The position numbers and the translations under genes were made by a program. Of a DNA stretch of 6,545 bases, positions 5,015 through 6,545 are shown piece after piece. Each line of letters begins with the position of its first letter. The stretch's first letter is position 1. This DNA is from an uncultured Bacteroidota bacterium (GTDB lineage: Bacteria > Bacteroidota > Bacteroidia > B-17B0 > Aurantibacillaceae). The notes under the pieces were generated by a model. The model had not been told where the DNA came from. It ran no database searches and saw only the letters and a list, made by a program, of their open reading frames with translations. The stretch is taken from contig CAIXZI010000373.1 in assembly GCA_903923915.1 (NCBI GenBank), forward strand, positions 1 through 6,545, written 5' to 3'.

Positions 5015-6545
5015 TTATGCTTCTGCTTTTTTAGTAGTACGCTTACGTTCGTTTTCGTCTAATACAATTTTACGAATACGTAATGAGCTTGGTGTAATTT
5101 CAACATACTCATCAGCTGCTATATACTCCATAGATTCTTCTAAAGAGAATTTAATTGCTGGCACAATACGCATTTTTTCGTCAGTACCGGATGCACGCAT
5201 GTTGGTTAATTTTTTCTCGCCACAAACGTTTACAACTAAATCATCAGGACGAATATGCTCGCCGATAACCATACCCGGATAAACCTCTTCGCCCGCAGCG
5301 ATAAAGAATTTACCGCGATCTTGTAATTTATCAATACTGTACGCAACAGATGTACCTTTATCTTTAGATATCATAACACCTGCAATACGTTGTGTAATAG
5401 GGCCTTTCCAAGGCTCGTAAGCTTTAAAGCGATGCGCCATAATTGCTTCTCCGGCAGTAGCCGTTAAAATGTTATTACGTAAGCCGATAATACCACGAGA
5501 AGGAATTTCAAATTCCATGTGAATTAAATCTCCTTTTGGTTGCATTACCAACATATCTCCTTTACGTTGAGAAACCAAATCAATTACACGGCTAGATGTT
5601 TCTTGCGGTGTATCAACTGTTAAAACCTCTACCGGCTCGTGTTTACGACCATCAATTTCTTTAATAATTACCTGTGGCTGACCAACTTGCAACTCATACC
5701 CCTCGCGGCGCATGGTTTCAATTAAAACTGATAAGTGAAGAATACCACGTCCGAATACAATATAAGAATCAGGAGATGAAGTTTCCTCTACACGTAATGC
5801 TAAGTTTTTTTCTAATTCTTTAAATAAACGATCGCGTAAGTGACGAGACGTTACAAATTTACCGTCTTTACCAAAGAAAGGGGATGTGTTAATAGTAAAC
5901 AACATGCTCATAGTCGGCTCATCGATAGAGATAACCGGTAAACCTTCAGGTTTATCAAAATCAGCAACTGTATCACCAATTTCAAAACCTTCAATACCTG
6001 TAAATGCACAAATATCTCCTGCAATTACTTCAGGTACTTTTAATTTACCTAAACCATCAAATATAAAAAGGTCTTTTATGCGAGATTTAACAATGCTTCC
6101 ATCACGTTTTACAACCGAAACGGGCATGTTTTCTTTAATAACACCGCGATAAACACGTCCTACAGCAATACGACCAATGAACGATGAATAATCTAATGAT
6201 GTAATTTGTGTTTGCAAAGTCCCTTCACGAATAGGTGCTTCAGGAATATTAGCAACAATACAATCTAATAATGGAGTGATAGAATCTGTTACCACTTTAT
6301 AATCTGTGCTCATCCAACCTTGTTTAGATGAACCATAAATAGTAGGAAAATTCAACTGATCTTCAGAAGCTTCTAAGTTGAAGAATAAATCAAAAACCAT
6401 ATCATGCACATCTTCCGGACGACAATTTGGTTTGTCAACTTTATTTATAACTAAAATGGCTTTTTTACCGGCCGCGATAGCTTTTTGTAATACAAAACGT
6501 GTTTGAGGCATTGGGCCCTCAAAAGCATCTACCAATAAAACCACG
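5015..6545 (-). CDS. typA: Translational GTPase TypA/BipA (N-terminus beyond right edge)
   Basis: This is a ribosome-binding GTPase related to EF-G and LepA, tied in other bacteria to ribosome assembly and growth under stress or cold. About 510 residues are visible; family members are near 600, so roughly 90 N-terminal residues (P-loop and switch I) lie outside the window. The first visible codon GTG (6542-6544) is an internal Val, not a start: it lies in VLLVDAFEGPMPQTR, the segment following G3. Counting from it, NKVD (G4) is at 34-37, the G5 region YGSSK near 70-74, the beta-barrel domain II about 109-195, the EF-G-III-like domain about 203-285 (VEETSSPDSYIVFGRGILHLS), domain V about 293-375 (IPSRGIIG at 347-354), and the TypA-specific C-terminal domain about 376-490, containing TNMRASGTDE. 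It ends in a basic tail KRTTKKAEA. It is convergent with the receptor operon and has its own terminator. No damage is seen. Confidence 0.96.
   Translation of the reverse strand, partial: VVLLVDAFEGPMPQTRFVLQKAIAAGKKAILVINKVDKPNCRPEDVHDMVFDLFFNLEASEDQLNFPTIYGSSKQGWMSTDYKVVTDSITPLLDCIVANIPEAPIREGTLQTQITSLDYSSFIGRIAVGRVYRGVIKENMPVSVVKRDGSIVKSRIKDLFIFDGLGKLKVPEVIAGDICAFTGIEGFEIGDTVADFDKPEGLPVISIDEPTMSMLFTINTSPFFGKDGKFVTSRHLRDRLFKELEKNLALRVEETSSPDSYIVFGRGILHLSVLIETMRREGYELQVGQPQVIIKEIDGRKHEPVEVLTVDTPQETSSRVIDLVSQRKGDMLVMQPKGDLIHMEFEIPSRGIIGLRNNILTATAGEAIMAHRFKAYEPWKGPITQRIAGVMISKDKGTSVAYSIDKLQDRGKFFIAAGEEVYPGMVIGEHIRPDDLVVNVCGEKKLTNMRASGTDEKMRIVPAIKFSLEESMEYIAADEYVEITPSSLRIRKIVLDENERKRTTKKAEA

Noticed and set aside
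5886..6152. Plus-strand open frame opposite typA
   Set aside because: It is the shadow of highly conserved TypA domain II/III coding sequence.
6542..6544. GTG as the start codon of the minus-strand GTPase
   Set aside because: It encodes the Val in the conserved VLLVDAFEG segment after G3. The true start, with P-loop and switch I, is beyond the window edge.

Overview
The window looks like part of a Bacteroidetes (Bacteroidota) chromosome. Evidence: AT-rich DNA; no Shine-Dalgarno sequences before the starts; -7 boxes of the TAnnTTTG type; two signal peptides that both leave Gln at the predicted mature N-terminus; and a two-component-regulator-type double propeller protein, an architecture typical of this phylum. 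I cannot assign a genus.

Layout. Bases 1-63 are the 3' end of a plus-strand gene whose C-terminus resembles a LytTR DNA-binding domain. Bases 64-292 are a dense regulatory region: three copies of ACCGTTTA at an exact 21-bp period (the arrangement expected of LytTR-type binding sites), a TAnnTTTG promoter candidate, a perfect 12-bp hairpin with a T-run, and a second TAnnTTTG candidate. Bases 293-4829 form a two-gene operon with a 1-nt gap. The first gene encodes an exported 433-aa protein (carboxypeptidase-regulatory-like beta domain, long charged coiled coil, small C-terminal domain). The second encodes a 1077-aa transmembrane receptor with 14 periplasmic propeller repeats (two seven-bladed propellers), a Y_Y_Y domain, one membrane helix, a signalling coiled coil and a cytoplasmic SpoIIE/PP2C serine phosphatase with all expected metal ligands. 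Bases 4830-5014 separate convergent genes and hold a 69-nt GC-rich structured element and an intrinsic terminator serving the minus-strand gene. Bases 5015-6545 are the C-terminal five-sixths of typA/bipA on the minus strand, cut by the right edge.

How it may work together (inference): the double propeller senses something in the periplasm, possibly through or with the exported coiled-coil partner encoded just before it, and the signal crosses the membrane to a phosphatase rather than the histidine kinase normal for this receptor class. The likely output is dephosphorylation of a partner-switch protein (anti-sigma-factor antagonist), none of which is encoded here. A LytTR regulator, perhaps the one encoded immediately upstream, may control the operon through the 21-bp-spaced sites. 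typA is a housekeeping translational GTPase with no visible link to the system.
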